Part shown: positions 32,597-43,783 of the stretch, piece by piece
Numbering within the stretch: the first letter of the stretch is position 1
Layout: each line of letters starts with the position of its first letter
Source: Zygnema cylindricum
Lineage: Eukaryota; Streptophyta; Zygnematophyceae; Zygnematales; Zygnemataceae
DNA length: 64,000 bases
Reading direction: 5' to 3'
NCBI GenBank assembly: GCA_037447655.1
Contig: JBBHKE010000387.1
Coordinates: forward strand, 1-64,000
Position numbers and translations under genes: made by a program
The notes under the pieces: model-generated
Told to the model about the DNA's origin: nothing
The model's database searches: none
What the model saw: only the letters and a program-made list of their open reading frames with translations

Positions 32597-33372
32597 TTCT
32601 GAGTAAGTCTGATAATCTTCTTCCCCCTATCTCTCTCCATTTGAATCCCCAAAATATATTTTGCCTCCCCTAAATCCTTCATATCAAATCTGCTTCTAAG
32701 ATCTGTTTTTAACTTATTCATCTTTTCTAAGGATTTACTCAACACTAGCAGATCATCCACATAAATTGCAATAAAAATGACACCATTCTCATCTTCAAAC
32801 ATATAGATTGAATGGTCAGAGCTGATACGGATATATCCCAGACTGGTAAGAAACTCATCTAGTTTCTTATTCCAATGTCGAGGAGCCTGCTTCAGTCCAT
32901 ATAAGGACTTTATGAGCCTGCAGACTTTGCTCTCTTCTTCTTCTTCCACGAACCCCTCAGGTTGTCTCATGAATATTTCTTTCTCTAACTCACCATTAAG
33001 AAACACAGTCTTAATGTCCATCTGGTGGATTTCCATGTCTTTTGCTGCTGCCAGGCTGAGGAGAATCCTTACTGATGGGAACGAAACAACTGGAGCAAAG
33101 GTCTCCTCATAGTCAATCCCCTCCTTTGGGGTGAACCCTTTCGCTACCAATCGAGCCTTATATCTTTCAATGGTATTATCAGGGTTCAGTTTTAGTTTAA
33201 ATACCCATTTACACCCAATAGGTTTTCTGTCTGGGGGACAATCTGCTAGTTCCCAAGTATTTGTTTCCATGATAAAAGCCATCTCATCATTAATAGCTCT
33301 AATCCATCTCTCTTTCTCTGGACTATTCACTGCCTCTGAGTAAGACTGAGGCTCATCAGGGTGAGATAGCTG
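32597..33372 (-). pseudogene. A8: inverted RT fragment
   Basis: Readable from SHPDEPQSYSEAV through KWVFKLKLNPDNTIERYKAR, MDIKTVFLNGELEKE, SLYGLKQAPRHWNKK and YVDDLLVLSKS to RLTQKE. All RT motifs in this piece are intact. It is inverted relative to the A7 RT, roughly 80% alike by eye, and the arms are ~600 bp apart. Both ends are abrupt: A7 at 32596 and family D RNase H at 33373. Confidence 0.87.
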
Positions 33373-34888
33373 CCTTGGTGAGGAAATCAGCCAGCCGCCG
33401 GGTGGTGGAACAATAAGTGAAGGTAACCTGGCCAACGACAATAACATCAGGAGTAAAGTGATATTGAATGTCGATATTTTTTGTTCGTCGCTGTTGCACC
33501 GGGTTACTCATGAGGGCAAAGGCGCCCTATGAGTCGTAGAAAATGACAGTGACAGATGGTCAAGGAAAGTGGAGATTGGAGAAAAGACCGTGAAGCCACA
33601 TAGCCTCTTTTGTGACTTGAGTGGCGGCCATGAACTCCACTTCGGTGGAGGATAGAGCAACCGTGGGTTGATTTTTCGACGCCCAAGAGATGAGATCTCC
33701 ATTAAGACAGAAACAAACATCGGTGGTGGAGCGACGAGAGTCCAAATTGCCTTCCCTATCATCATCACAGAAGCGAACTAGATCAGGGGAAGAGGAGCCA
33801 AATAACATGAGCTTGAGGGATTTAGTACCCTGGAGGTACCGGAGAACCTTGTGCGTAGCAATGAGATGGATAACTGTGGGGTTTGAGACAAATTATCTTA
33901 GCTGTCCTACAGCTACAGCTAAATCTGGGCGAGTGCCTGTCATTGCATACATAAGCCTGCCCACAATGGATCAATATAAATCATAAGTAGCTCGTAGATA
34001 GGCCCACCAGAGTTTTTAATGGGTTTCACATTGAGATCTAAAGGAGTGGATATAGGATTGTTGTCTGACATGGAAAAACGGGTGAGAATTTCAATGATAT
34101 ACTTTTCCTGAGATAGGTAGAGAGTTTTGGGAGGGCAGTCTCCACCAACAAAAATACCAAGACTGTATTTTACCTCTCCCAAATAAATTATAGAAAAGAG
34201 AAAATTAAGCATAGTTTTCACCAAGTGAATGAGGGGAAAAGAGGGACGAGCTAGTTCAAGGTCATTGACATAAATGACTAAGATAATAAAAGAGTCAGAT
34301 TGACCTCGACGGAAGAGACCAGAATCTGCATCAAGCTTGAGGAATCCCTCCTTGAGGAGAACAAATACTAAGCGCTTATTACATACCCCAAGGACTTGTT
34401 TCAGACTCTACAAAGATTTGAGGAGCTGGCAGATGAGGGGAGCTGGCAAATAAGGTGTTCTGTACCAAACGAGATGAAGCCTTCTGTTTGGCGGATAAAG
34501 ATATCCTCGTCCAATTTGCCATAAAAAAAGGCAGTCTGAACATCCATATGATGGATGTTCTAGTCAGGAGCAACAACAAGCGAAAGAAATATACGAATTA
34601 GGGTGAATTCTGCGACAGGTGCGTAGGGTTTATTGGAGTCTACTTTTTCAGTTTGTAGAAAACGATTTGCGAAGAAACAAGCTTTGTACTGATCCAGTGT
34701 GCCATCTGCGTTTGTCTTGACACGAAAGACGTATTTGGAACTGATGACCTTTCGGCCATGAGAAAAGGAGGTAAATTTCGAAGTCATATTTTTCTGCAAG
34801 GAGGCAAACTTTGCATTTATAGTAGATTTCCAAGAAAGAGCATCTAGACTAGCCATGGCGGCAGAAAATGATTAAGGATCAAGAATGG
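33373..34888 (-). pseudogene. Copia D RT-RNase H remnant
   Basis: A different copia lineage from A/B. RNase H: RRSTTDVCFCLNGDLISWAS, ALSSTEVEFMAATQ and RLADFLTK at the C-terminal end near 33373-33410. RT: KVISSKYVFRVKTNADGTLD in the fingers; the palm motif reads YVNDL (near 34260), Asp lost to Asn. Several stops and shifts. Interrupted at 34888 by the solo LTR and continued at 35934 by integrase, in correct order. Confidence 0.85.
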
Positions 34889-35108
34889 TTACACGTAGAA
34901 ATTAATGGTCTTTTAAAGTATTTTCTAGATCTGAATAGAAATATAGAAAGAAGTCGAAGCAGTCTACCTCTAACTTCTCTCTCTAACTCTCAAACATGTC
35001 GCAGTCATTGAGAAATAGGAGAGGAAGCTAGAGCCATGGCTACCTAGGCTATCCAGAGGTTTACGGGATATAAATATTAGTTTATTTATAATTAAGGATA
35101 TATTTACT

Positions 35109-35200
35109 AAAATATATATGCCAACTCCAGAAATTGAACCTGCAACCTTCCGGCCGGAAATCAGCGGGTAGCCGGTAGCTTTAACCGTTAACTCTAGAGG
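35109..35200 (-). other. tRNA-like module T35 in solo LTR
   Basis: Minus strand: TAGAGTTAACGGTTAAAGC (A-box region, 35197-35179), B box GGTTCAATTTC (35140-35130), TTTT at 35112-35109. Confidence 0.55.
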
Positions 35201-35770
35201 TAGTGGTACGTATTGTAGGGTTTGATAATTACTTAAATATTTATACGTAGGATAGTTCATTTAACTGCAATTGTTTTACGGGGACATAGATCCTGTAATG
35301 TAAAAGTACAGATGACGGTACGGAATAGAAACGAATACCGCGCATGTATTTATTACGGCTACGATTAAATGTGAATTTAATCGGACGGCCAGAATTAACG
35401 CCGAGATCCCGGAAGAGGATTTCGGCGGTTTGTGGTCATCGCCACATCTGATAACACGTGGCAAAATTACATTGGATCGTGGTATCTCCGAAGATTACGG
35501 CACAAAATCCGGAAATAACATGTGTCGACATTTAGGCCATGTCGTACAATGTCCGTACAGAAATTACACCGACAACTGTACTTTTTGTGTACGGAGGAGT
35601 AATGTGATTGGCTCCGTACATCAGTAGATAGAGTTTGTGAGAGAGATAGGACTTAGAAAAATTAGGAGATAGGACCCTCTCTCCCAGAGAGCTTCTGTAC
35701 AAAATGTCAACTTTGACCCTCCCTAACTTACTGCTCAGGGGAGCAAATTCAGAGATTCTTTTTGCTATCA

Positions 35771-35803
35771 ACTCTAGGGAGTCTTTCCTTCACGGGGGTG
35801 AAG
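35771..35803 (+). other. Paired R/U5 hairpins in solo LTR
   Basis: ACTC/GAGT (hairpin 1, first pair lost) and CTTCAC-GGGG-GTGAAG (35788-35803). Confidence 0.6.
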
Positions 35804-35933
35804 TTGGTCATAGTTTTTGTCTGCCAGGGTGGCAGTTGTTCTTGCTGAAACACAAAGGGGTCAGGGTTATCCTAGAGGCTTTTTGGAAGCTGTCCACTCT
35901 GAGGACTTATGGAGGTCTCAGAGTTTCATTGCA

Positions 35934-37215
35934 ATGTTGGCAATGCCGTCTTTTTAGCAAAATTGTTTCTCGTGGATGCGTTTACTTCTGCAAATAGTAA
36001 GAGGAGTTCAATAGAAAGAGCTGTAAGAGAGGCTGGCGGAATGACATGTGAAGCAACGGGATTTATGGGGGAGAGGTACTAAGGGTTAAAGACTGTGGGA
36101 TGGATTGGCAGAAGATTGAACGATAAGAGATTTTCAGATGTGGAATTTGAGTAAAGGTAAAAGAGTGAGTGGTATAAGAGGAGGGATGGTGAGGGGGTAG
36201 AAGAAGGTAACGAAATGACCAACAAAGATAAGGGTGAAGTTTTGGCTTGGGAAATGGAGAGGGGAGGAGTAGGGGAAGAGCTGGTTGAGGAAGTGGTGAG
36301 TTTGAGGAGGAGTGGAGTTTCGTTGAAGATGACGTAACGGCTTAAGATAACTTGGCGTTTTGTGAGAGCCAAATTCGATAAGCCTTAGATCATGTTGAGT
36401 AATTGACTAGAACACAGGATTTCGCCCGACTATGCCATTTTCTAGCTGACGTAAGGTTTTTAACCCAAGCGATGCAGCCGAATTTTTGGAGATGAAAGAC
36501 GTCCGGTTTTATGAATGTTCACGCTTCATAAGGGGTGACACTTGGAAGGGCAAAGGTGGGATAAAGATTTCTTAGGTAATTAGCTGTCGTGACGTATTCT
36601 GCCCAAAATATGGTGGACAATTTTGCAAAGTGCAGCATGGAACGTGCTATGTTGATTACTATACGGTTGTACCTTTTCGAAACTCCATTTTGTTAGGGTG
36701 TTAGGAACAGTTGATTAGTGAATTATTCCGTGAGTGGTTAGAAAAATGTAAAATTCGGAAGAGAAGTATTCCCCGCCGTTTTCAGTTTTGAAACATTTGA
36801 TGCGATAATCAAGGGAGTTTTCAACTAATGATTTGTATCGGTAGAATATTTGAAACGTGTTAGATTATCTACGTAGGGGTAAAAGATGGCAAAATCTGGT
36901 TGCATCGTCTATTAACCTAACAAAGTAGCATGCGCTTTTCTGGCTGGGCACTGTGTGGCTGGGCACTAACATCAAACCACAAAGGTTAGAGTGGATTAAT
37001 TACAAGGGGCGTTTAGATTTGGATTTGCTAGACGAAAAGTATGGTCGAGTCAATATTCCTTCGACGCATCCTGAGCAAAAATCAAGAATTTTGTTGGTAA
37101 ATGAGCCAAGGCCAGTGACAAGGCCTTTGCTCAATAATTGGAGGATGGAAGAGGACAGATGACCGTAACGAAGATACCATTTTGCAAATGTGTGAGAAGA
37201 TGAGGATGTGGCCAT
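35934..37215 (-). pseudogene. Copia D integrase remnant
   Basis: The zinc-binding region reads WYLRYGHLSSSILQLLSKG and CSGCVEG near 37010-37180 (HHCC kept except first context). The core and C-terminal part near 36360-36780 are readable in pieces: PNT-type block before the catalytic Glu region, then an FWAEYV-like helix. Heavy decay elsewhere. Order with RT and protease is normal for copia. Confidence 0.75.
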
Positions 37216-38957
37216 GTTGGCGTATCTAACGGATTGGAAGTTTGATAGGATATAGTTTGATCATGATTTATGCCAAGTCCCATCTAAGACTTGTGTGGGG
37301 AATTATGCCAAGTCCCACCTGAGACTTGTGTGGGAAAAAAAAAGTGACAGTGGTAGTGGAAAAGTCAACTTTGGCGCCTTCATTAAGTGCAGCGTAAATA
37401 GAGAATAAATTCTTTTTGAGACCGAGACGAATAGTACGTGAGAGAGAGTGATTGTTGACTTGGCGGTGGAAAACCGACATTGGAGATTTGACCATAGTGA
37501 GTGGCCGTTAAAGCGACATTGTTGCTCAGCAAGATGATCACAGGAGGTCAAAGTGGCAATATGGATGTGAACCAATCGGAGCGTTAGGAGAGGTGATGTG
37601 AAGCGCCGTAGTCAACGATCCATGAATCGGTCGGCGCAGGGGAATTGATGAAATTTTAATGTGAGACTGCGGATGTGGCAAAAGCAAATCCGTTATCCAG
37701 TGGATGGGAATGGAATTGAACCGGTGGTTGGGAAGGATATTGATCCGATGGTGGAGTAATATGGACAGCTGGATTTGGAGGAGGGATTGCTTAACCGTAT
37801 AACTAATGATGGTACGAGTGGGCGACCGAGGCCATTTGTGGAGTATCACTAAATTGTGACCTTACCTTGAAGAATGGATGAAAGGATTTGTCGGCGCAAA
37901 ATATTATTGGCAATGAGGAAAATAGCTTCGGCTGTTGAGGTGTGACGATGATTAGGACCGCGCTTAATGTTCCGTCAACGTCCCCCCGTACGGTTAGATC
38001 CTCATTGTCGTTCGAGTTTTCGTTCAAGAGCTGGGCAGTCGTCGATGACGTGAGTGATCTCACGACAGTAACGAGAAGAAGATGTATTAGGTGGTTGATT
38101 AGACGGAGTGATGGGTGCCAGAGCGACACCACGAAAAGGGGGAAGATTTTGCTTAGTTTCTTTGTGAACCAGAACGACACTCAGTGACAGAATAATGACA
38201 ACTGTCGAAGAGTTGTCAATAGATGAAATAAATGCAAAATAAGAGGTAGGTAAGCCTCCTAGGATTGCGAAAATTATATCCTTTTCCGAAACTGTAACAC
38301 CGATGCTTTTGAGTCAGCCAATAATAGACTTGACATTAGATTCAGTGGGTTGTTTGTGACAAGTGTTCAATTGCCGACGAAAGAGAAGTTTGTTAGACTA
38401 GGATTTAACTTCGTACGCATTAGACAACAATGTCCAGGCGTCATGAGCTGAGTGGGCATCGCGTATAAGGTCAAGTTGGTTAAATTGAAGAGCTAGAACC
38501 ATTCGAGAGTGAGCCTCCTCATTTTAGAAAAGCCACGCAGGTTTGGTGGCAGCGTCGGAGGGCTCAGCCTCACTACCGTTAATAATGGACCAGAGTTTTT
38601 CGCGACGAAAAAGATGCTCGATTTCATACTTCCATCCGTAGAAATCCGAGCCATTAAATTTAGCAATGGTATTAGCATTGAAAGGCCATGAGCTGAGTGG
38701 GCATCGCGTATGAGGTTAAGTTGGTTAAATTCAAGAGCTAGAACCATTCGAGAGTGAGCCTCCTCATTTTAGAAAAGCCACGCAGGTTTGGTAGCAGCGT
38801 CGGAGGGCTGAGCCTCACTACCGTTAATAATTGACCAGAGTTTTTCGCGACGAAAAAGATGCTCGATTTGATACTTCCATCCGTACAAATCCAAGCCATT
38901 AAATTTAGCAACGGTATTAGCATTCAAAGGCCCATAAACTATTGCAGTCGATGACAT
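37216..38957 (-). pseudogene. Copia D gag-protease remnant
   Basis: Gag starts MSSTAIVYGPLNANTVAKF at 38957, followed by a UBN2-type N-terminal block (GWKYQIEHLFRREKLW). A 245-bp tandem duplication repeats that block. The knuckle near 38035-38080 reads YCREITHVIDDC, its first Cys lost. Protease core DYGASHHLS near 37592-37640 has Tyr where the family has Ser/Thr. A 35-bp duplication lies at 37268-37337. Multiple stops. Confidence 0.78.
38442..38932 (-). repeat. 245-bp tandem duplication in D gag
   Basis: 38442-38686 and 38687-38932 match closely (shared CATGAGCTGAGTGGGCATCG start and GAGCCTCCTCATTTTAG). Few differences, so it is younger than most decay here. Confidence 0.9.
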
Positions 38958-39108
38958 GGCAGCAGATAAAGTAGGAAGGAAAGTGAAAATCAAAAAGACA
39001 AAAGAGAGAGCAAAACAAAGTGTTTTGATTGGAGGTATCTCGGTACAAAATATTTATATGGTTAAGTAGAGCATAGAATGTCACAAAGTGCCTTCTCAAA
39101 GTCTAGAA
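38958..39108 (-). other. Copia D leader remnant
   Basis: Upstream of D gag. AT-rich, with TATTTATATGG near 39045. No LTR end or PBS recognised before it meets another LTR at 39109. Confidence 0.4.
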
Positions 39109-39199
39109 TGTAATTCTGTGACTTCCATTGGTCCACAAAATGTCAAACTTCTATGAAGCCTCTAGGATAATATTTGCACTTTTGACTTTGCCAATTTAT
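39109..39199 (-). repeat. A-family LTR end scrap
   Basis: About 90 bp of U5, LTR end CAGAATTACA at 39109. Includes the conserved LTR gag ATG (ATGGAAGTCACAG in sense). Confidence 0.65.
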
Positions 39200-39323
39200 A
39201 GATCAGATGAGGAATTGGTGGCTTATATGATGACAAAACCAGTGCCTTCTTCCAAGTTAAAATATTACAAAGAAAAGTGTGGACTAAAACTGAAGTCAAA
39301 GTTAAACCACAAAATAAGGGGAG
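39200..39323 (+). pseudogene. RNase H C-terminus plus PPT of an A element
   Basis: Encodes SDEELVAYMMTKPVPSSKLK and the Cys-containing tail, then PPT AAAATAAGGGGAG (39311-39323) directly before an LTR start. The rest of this element is missing. Confidence 0.85.
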
Positions 39324-39529
39324 TGTTGAAATTACTAGATTTATAGGGTATTTTCTAGGTCTAAATAGATCAGTAAAATAAGAAAAAGAAAAGGGCGGAC
39401 AACCTGCCTCCACCTCCTCTCTCTAGCCACCATACTTGTTGTAGTCACTAAACGATAGGGTGTGTGGTTGAGCCATGGCTACCTTAGTTCAACAGGCAAG
39501 ATAAAAGAGTGACTTATGTCACTCTCAAC

Positions 39530-39614
39530 AAAAGGCTGAGTCAAGTAGGACTTAAACCTCCGACTGGTAGAGTACAACGTAGTCGTTAGCTCTAACCAGT
39601 CTGTCGTAGAAGTC
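39530..39614 (-). other. tRNA-like module T39 in shared LTR
   Basis: Minus strand: CAGACTGGTTAGAGC, B box GGTTTAAGTCC (39558-39548), TTTT (39533-39530). Confidence 0.6.
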
Positions 39615-40181
39615 CGTTAAAGTACATGGGGTTAGATACATATTTAAACGTATACATTAAATTGAAACCGATAAACTAAAATGTGAATAAAAGAACATAG
39701 AACTAGTTAAAGTTTCAGTGTGGACGTCATTTCGCACGAAACAAATGAATTGGACATTTGTTTCGACGACCGACATTTAATGTCAGATTTAATCCGACGG
39801 CATATATCACTGCTAGGATCGTAGAATGGTCAATTTGGTGTTTATAGACGTGGCATGACCTGGCGCCATGTGGAGGGATAACATTTGGTCGCAAAAATTC
39901 CGGAGAACATACGGACGAGTGGAATGATGAAATGCGTCCACTTAGTGGCCTTGTCGTACACAAGCTGTACGGAAAGGACGTCGACCGTAGTACCTTTCTG
40001 TACTTTACAGTCGTGTGATTAGTTTGTACTTCAATAGATAGGGGTTGCGAGAGGGATTTAGGACTTAGGAAAATTTGGTAGGTAACCACCTATATCTTAG
40101 AGAGCTTTGTATAAAATTGACATTTTTGAAGGCTCATAACTTATCGGCTAGTTGGTCATTTTTAGTGATTCTATTTACTAC

Positions 40182-40215
40182 GGACTCACGGGAGTCCACA
40201 ATGCACAAATGTGCA
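40182..40215 (+). other. Paired R/U5 hairpins in shared LTR
   Basis: GGACTC-ACGG-GAGTCC (40182-40197) and TGCAC-AAAT-GTGCA (40202-40215). Confidence 0.65.
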
Positions 40216-40331
40216 ATCAGAATGTCAGTTTATCTTCTTGGGTAGCAGTGGTTGTTGCTTGAAATGGGTTAGTTAAAAACTATCTAGAGGCTTCCTGAAT
40301 TCTATAGTCCAATGGAGGACACATAATTCAA

Positions 40332-41270
40332 CGTTATTGGCCCACCCTCTACGATGCCCAACTTCAATGGATCTGGGTTCATCTACCGGGAAGCCATGAA
40401 GATGGGGGCTTTGTGCCAAAAACGATACTGGGGTATCGTCAGTAGACCAGTGAAACATCCACCTCAAGAACTCCACCAGGATTTCGAGGAGTAAGGTTTC
40501 CTGCAGCAGTGACTGCTTTAGCGGAGGAGGCAAATGATAGGGACACCAGTGTGTCCGAAAAGAGTAAAGGGAAAGAGACACCCTCACTCCTATTGCCACG
40601 GTATTGGGAGCGGCGGTTGTGAAGACCGTGGAGAACGATACTCAAATGTGGGAAGACGTAAACATGACTGCCAAAAACTTCATTCTAAGGCACCTCACTC
40701 AAGCTTAGGCCACCCCTCACCTCCACATTAACAAGGCTTAGGAGTTGAGGGTGATTTTGGTGGAGATCTATAGAGTTGGTATTATTCAAGAGCTCCAGTT
40801 GGCTGAGCAAAAGCTAGTGAGTTACACTTACAAAAGAGGAAAGATGTTAGATTATTGTAATGATCTCTCTTGTTTGTATATGGAGATGGAAAGTGTCGCG
40901 TGGACAGGTAGAATGAAGATGAAAGTTAACACTCTCATCATGAAGTTACCAGACAAGTACGAGAACATAGTGTATCGAGTACAAGAAATGACTGATAGTT
41001 CATGGAAATGGAATACAGTGGTCCGGACGATATTTGTGCAAGAAAACACAATGGAGATTCGGAGAGGAGGAAAAAACATTCAAACTCTAGCTGCACGAGG
41101 GCACCGATGGGGGAAGGACCCCAATAAACCATACAAAGGGGAAAGAGATCAGTTTGGAGGACCGAGGCCTCGAAAGGGTTTTTGTTATTTTTGCAAAAAG
41201 TCGGGACACTTCAGAGCAAATTGTGTCAAGCTGTCTGAGCTGAGGCTCTAAGAGAACCGTGGAGGGGGTT
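40332..41270 (+). pseudogene. A2 gag remnant
   Basis: The PBS is degraded (GTTATTGGCCCACC, 40333-40346). The LTR ATG (40312) meets TAA after four codons. Readable parts: NFNGSGFIYREAMKMGALC, the capsid region 40745-41079 (KRGKMLDYCNDLSCLYMEME) and a good knuckle CYFCKKSGHFRANC (near 41185-41226). Several frame breaks between 40490 and 40740. Confidence 0.85.
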
Positions 41271-42817
41271 TTTCTGGAGGGAAGAAGAAGGCACTTGTGG
41301 TCACAAAAGTGAAAGGAGAAACCGAGGATGAGTCATATGATAAGGAGGATGGGGAGTTTTTTCTTGACAAGAGTCTGGTTGAGAAAGAGATCCCTCGGAA
41401 ACAGAAATATGCTCTTGGAGCAATTCGAGAAGCTCCAAAAGAAAGATAGATCATCGACTCAGGTGTATCCATGAATATGTGTCGTGATAATCATCTTTTT
41501 ACTAATCTAAGAAAATTCCCTACTGTACAGATAAAGTATGGGGATGGGAGAGTGGTTACAACAGATCTAGTGGGATCGGTAGATTTCAAAGTCTTAGTGG
41601 AGGGAAAGACTTCAATAGAGTAAAAATCTTGTCTCTACGTCTGTGTTAGATGACAAAGAGTTTGATACCTTCACTAGAAAGGGAGTCTTTACAGCTAAGT
41701 ATGAGGATGAAGTTTACTTCACGGCAGATAAGGGTATCCAAGGAATGTTTTAACTTAACCTGGGTAATGAAAAGAAGAAAACTTCCTATGTTGGTGTTCC
41801 ATAGTTGATGATTTGGCATAAGCGATTAGGGCATGTGCATTTTGATAGGTTGAGGGAAATGAAAAAAGCTTGGGGTAGTAGAAGGCTTTCAGTTTGAGGA
41901 TAATAAAATGATAGATGATTGTAGTGGCTGTGCTCAAGGTAAGGCTCACAGACTTCCCTTTCCCAAACGTGCCAGATATACATGTGATAAGGTACTACAT
42001 CTGGTCAACACAGATATCTGGGGACCTACAAAAGTACTTTCGGTTGGAGGAAAGAGGTTTATGTTGACAATAATTGATGACTAGTCTAGGTACTCCAAAG
42101 TCTACTTCCTAAAAAGAAAGTTTGAAACATCTACTTACTTCACAAAATATAAAGCCTGGAGTGAGAAGTTGCATAGAACCCCCATTAAGAGAATAACGAG
42201 TGATAATGGGGGAGAATATACCTCTAACAACTTTGAGGAATACTTGAGAGATGAGGGAGTTCAGCACCAGAAAACCGTAGCATATAACATGGAACAAAAT
42301 GGGGTAGCTAAGAGGCTGAACTGAACACTAGGAGATAGTGCATGTAGTATGTTGGCTGACAAGAAAATAGGAAAGAGATTTTGGGCATAAACCATGAACT
42401 GTGCCAACTACATTAAGAATAAAGTCCTTACCTCAGTTGTAAATGGAATGACACCTTATGAGAGATGGGTTGGAAGGAAACCAAATATCTCTCACCTTAA
42501 AGTATTTGGTAGCTAAGTTTACAATATTGACACGGATAGAAAATACTGGAAACTAGATGCTAAGGGAAAACCTGGATACTTTGTAGGATATGATGAGGAT
42601 GTTAAGGGATATAGAGACTATGACTTAGCAAAGAGAGATATCATTGTGGTCAAACATCTAGTTGTCATGGATGAAGGGAAGTCATTTGACCCTTTTAAAT
42701 ATATCAAAAAGATAAGAATCTGATTTGAGGCTGAAGGTGAAGAGGACTTTGTCTTTCCCGAAAAGAACATGAGTGAAATTAGGATCGCAGATACAAGGGA
42801 GATCTAAGACATAGAAG
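41271..42817 (+). pseudogene. A2 protease-integrase remnant
   Basis: Protease core near 41452-41482 reads IIDSGVSMNMC, close to DSGAS-HM. The zinc module WHKRLGHVHFDR and CSGCAQGK (near 41812-41945) is complete. Integrase: HTDIWG is nearly kept (NTDIWG, 42005-42022), SDNGGEY kept, EQNGVAKRLN has the catalytic Glu changed to Lys. Many stops. The hinge is interrupted at 42817 by B1 and resumes at 48907. Confidence 0.85.
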
Positions 42818-43783
42818 TGTTGGTTTCAAAGCTTAATCCTCAGTAGATAATGCTGTGAGGGGAGGTTTATAACTTATAATATTTTTGGGTCTTTGAAGTT
42901 GTAAAACTTACCTTTTATAGTGTGACAATGGATGAGTAACTCTGGAGTGTAGTGTACGGTCTGATAGACACGCGTCTGTATGAGGGACAATACAGAAAAG
43001 GGGGATTGAATCTTGACACATGTAACACATCGAACGAAGTCAAACCGGCGCATCGGACGGACGAAAAAGAATAACAGACATCTGGGAAAACAAGTGTGAA
43101 GAATAAATACAGGACGTCGATTTGAACTGAACTAACGGTTACGATTTGAGTGTGGACCACAGGTGATGAAGTACTCCGTAAGCACCCCAAATATTCGTAC
43201 AAGATTAACTACAGCCGGTTGGACTTATTTGAATACTGCTGACTAAGCAGCAACATTGTGTGTACGGCGCCAAATGAAGAAAACCTGAAGAAACGTTTTT
43301 TGGAGTTTAGTGAATTTAAATTTAGTGTGACACTGCTTGATTTAGGTTAGTGGCAAACGAGATTTTTTGGAAGTTCATTAGGTACTCTATCGTACTATAG
43401 TACAGTACGACTATTCATATACTACAATTTGATTGGTAAAAAGGATCAGTATATAAACAATCAGTGTATAAAAGTTTAGGACTAAAAAATATTTTGTTAA
43501 CCAGTTTTGAGATAATGCAAATCTGAATGCAGTTTTTGTGAAACTTGCAAATGTCATATCTTATGGTTTACAGATTCAATTGTGCTGTAATTTTGGGAGT
43601 TGACAGTGTGTATGCAGGTGATATATTATGCTGAATTTGGTGTAAGTTGTATTTATGGATCAGGTTTTATAGTGAGTGAAACATCAGTGTTTGATTGGTT
43701 TCTTGGTTAGCTTCTTTGTAAGTTATGTCTACTTCTACCACTACTGCTGCAGCTCCACCTGTACCGGTATTCATAGAACAACA
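42818..43783 (+). repeat. 5' LTR of B1 (966 bp)
   Basis: TGTTGGTTTCAAAGC to AGAACAACA. TATA candidates TATATAAAC (43450) and GTATAAAAG (43466). A gag start codon lies at 43725, 59 bp inside the LTR end. No tRNA-like module. Confidence 0.92.

Larger units (their letters stand above)
34894..35928 (+). repeat. Solo LTR (1035 bp) inserted in copia D
   Basis: From CGTAGAAATTAATGG (TG mutated to CG) to GAGTTTCA. Flanks TTACA (34889-34893) and TTGCA (35929-35933) form a 5-bp TSD with one mismatch. Copia D coding order resumes cleanly on both sides. Ends with LTR gag ATG (ATGGAGGTCTCAG). Confidence 0.88.
39324..40331 (+). repeat. LTR shared by two internal regions (1008 bp)
   Basis: TGTTGAAATTACTAG (39324) to AATTCAA (40331). 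Left: PPT and RNase H end of one element. Right: PBS and gag of A2. It therefore serves as 3' LTR on one side and 5' LTR on the other. Carries inverted ACGT elements (39847-39873). Confidence 0.88.

Noticed and set aside
36079-36372. Separate small protein gene (97 codons, minus strand)
   Set aside because: It is an out-of-frame piece of the decayed copia D integrase-RT linker.
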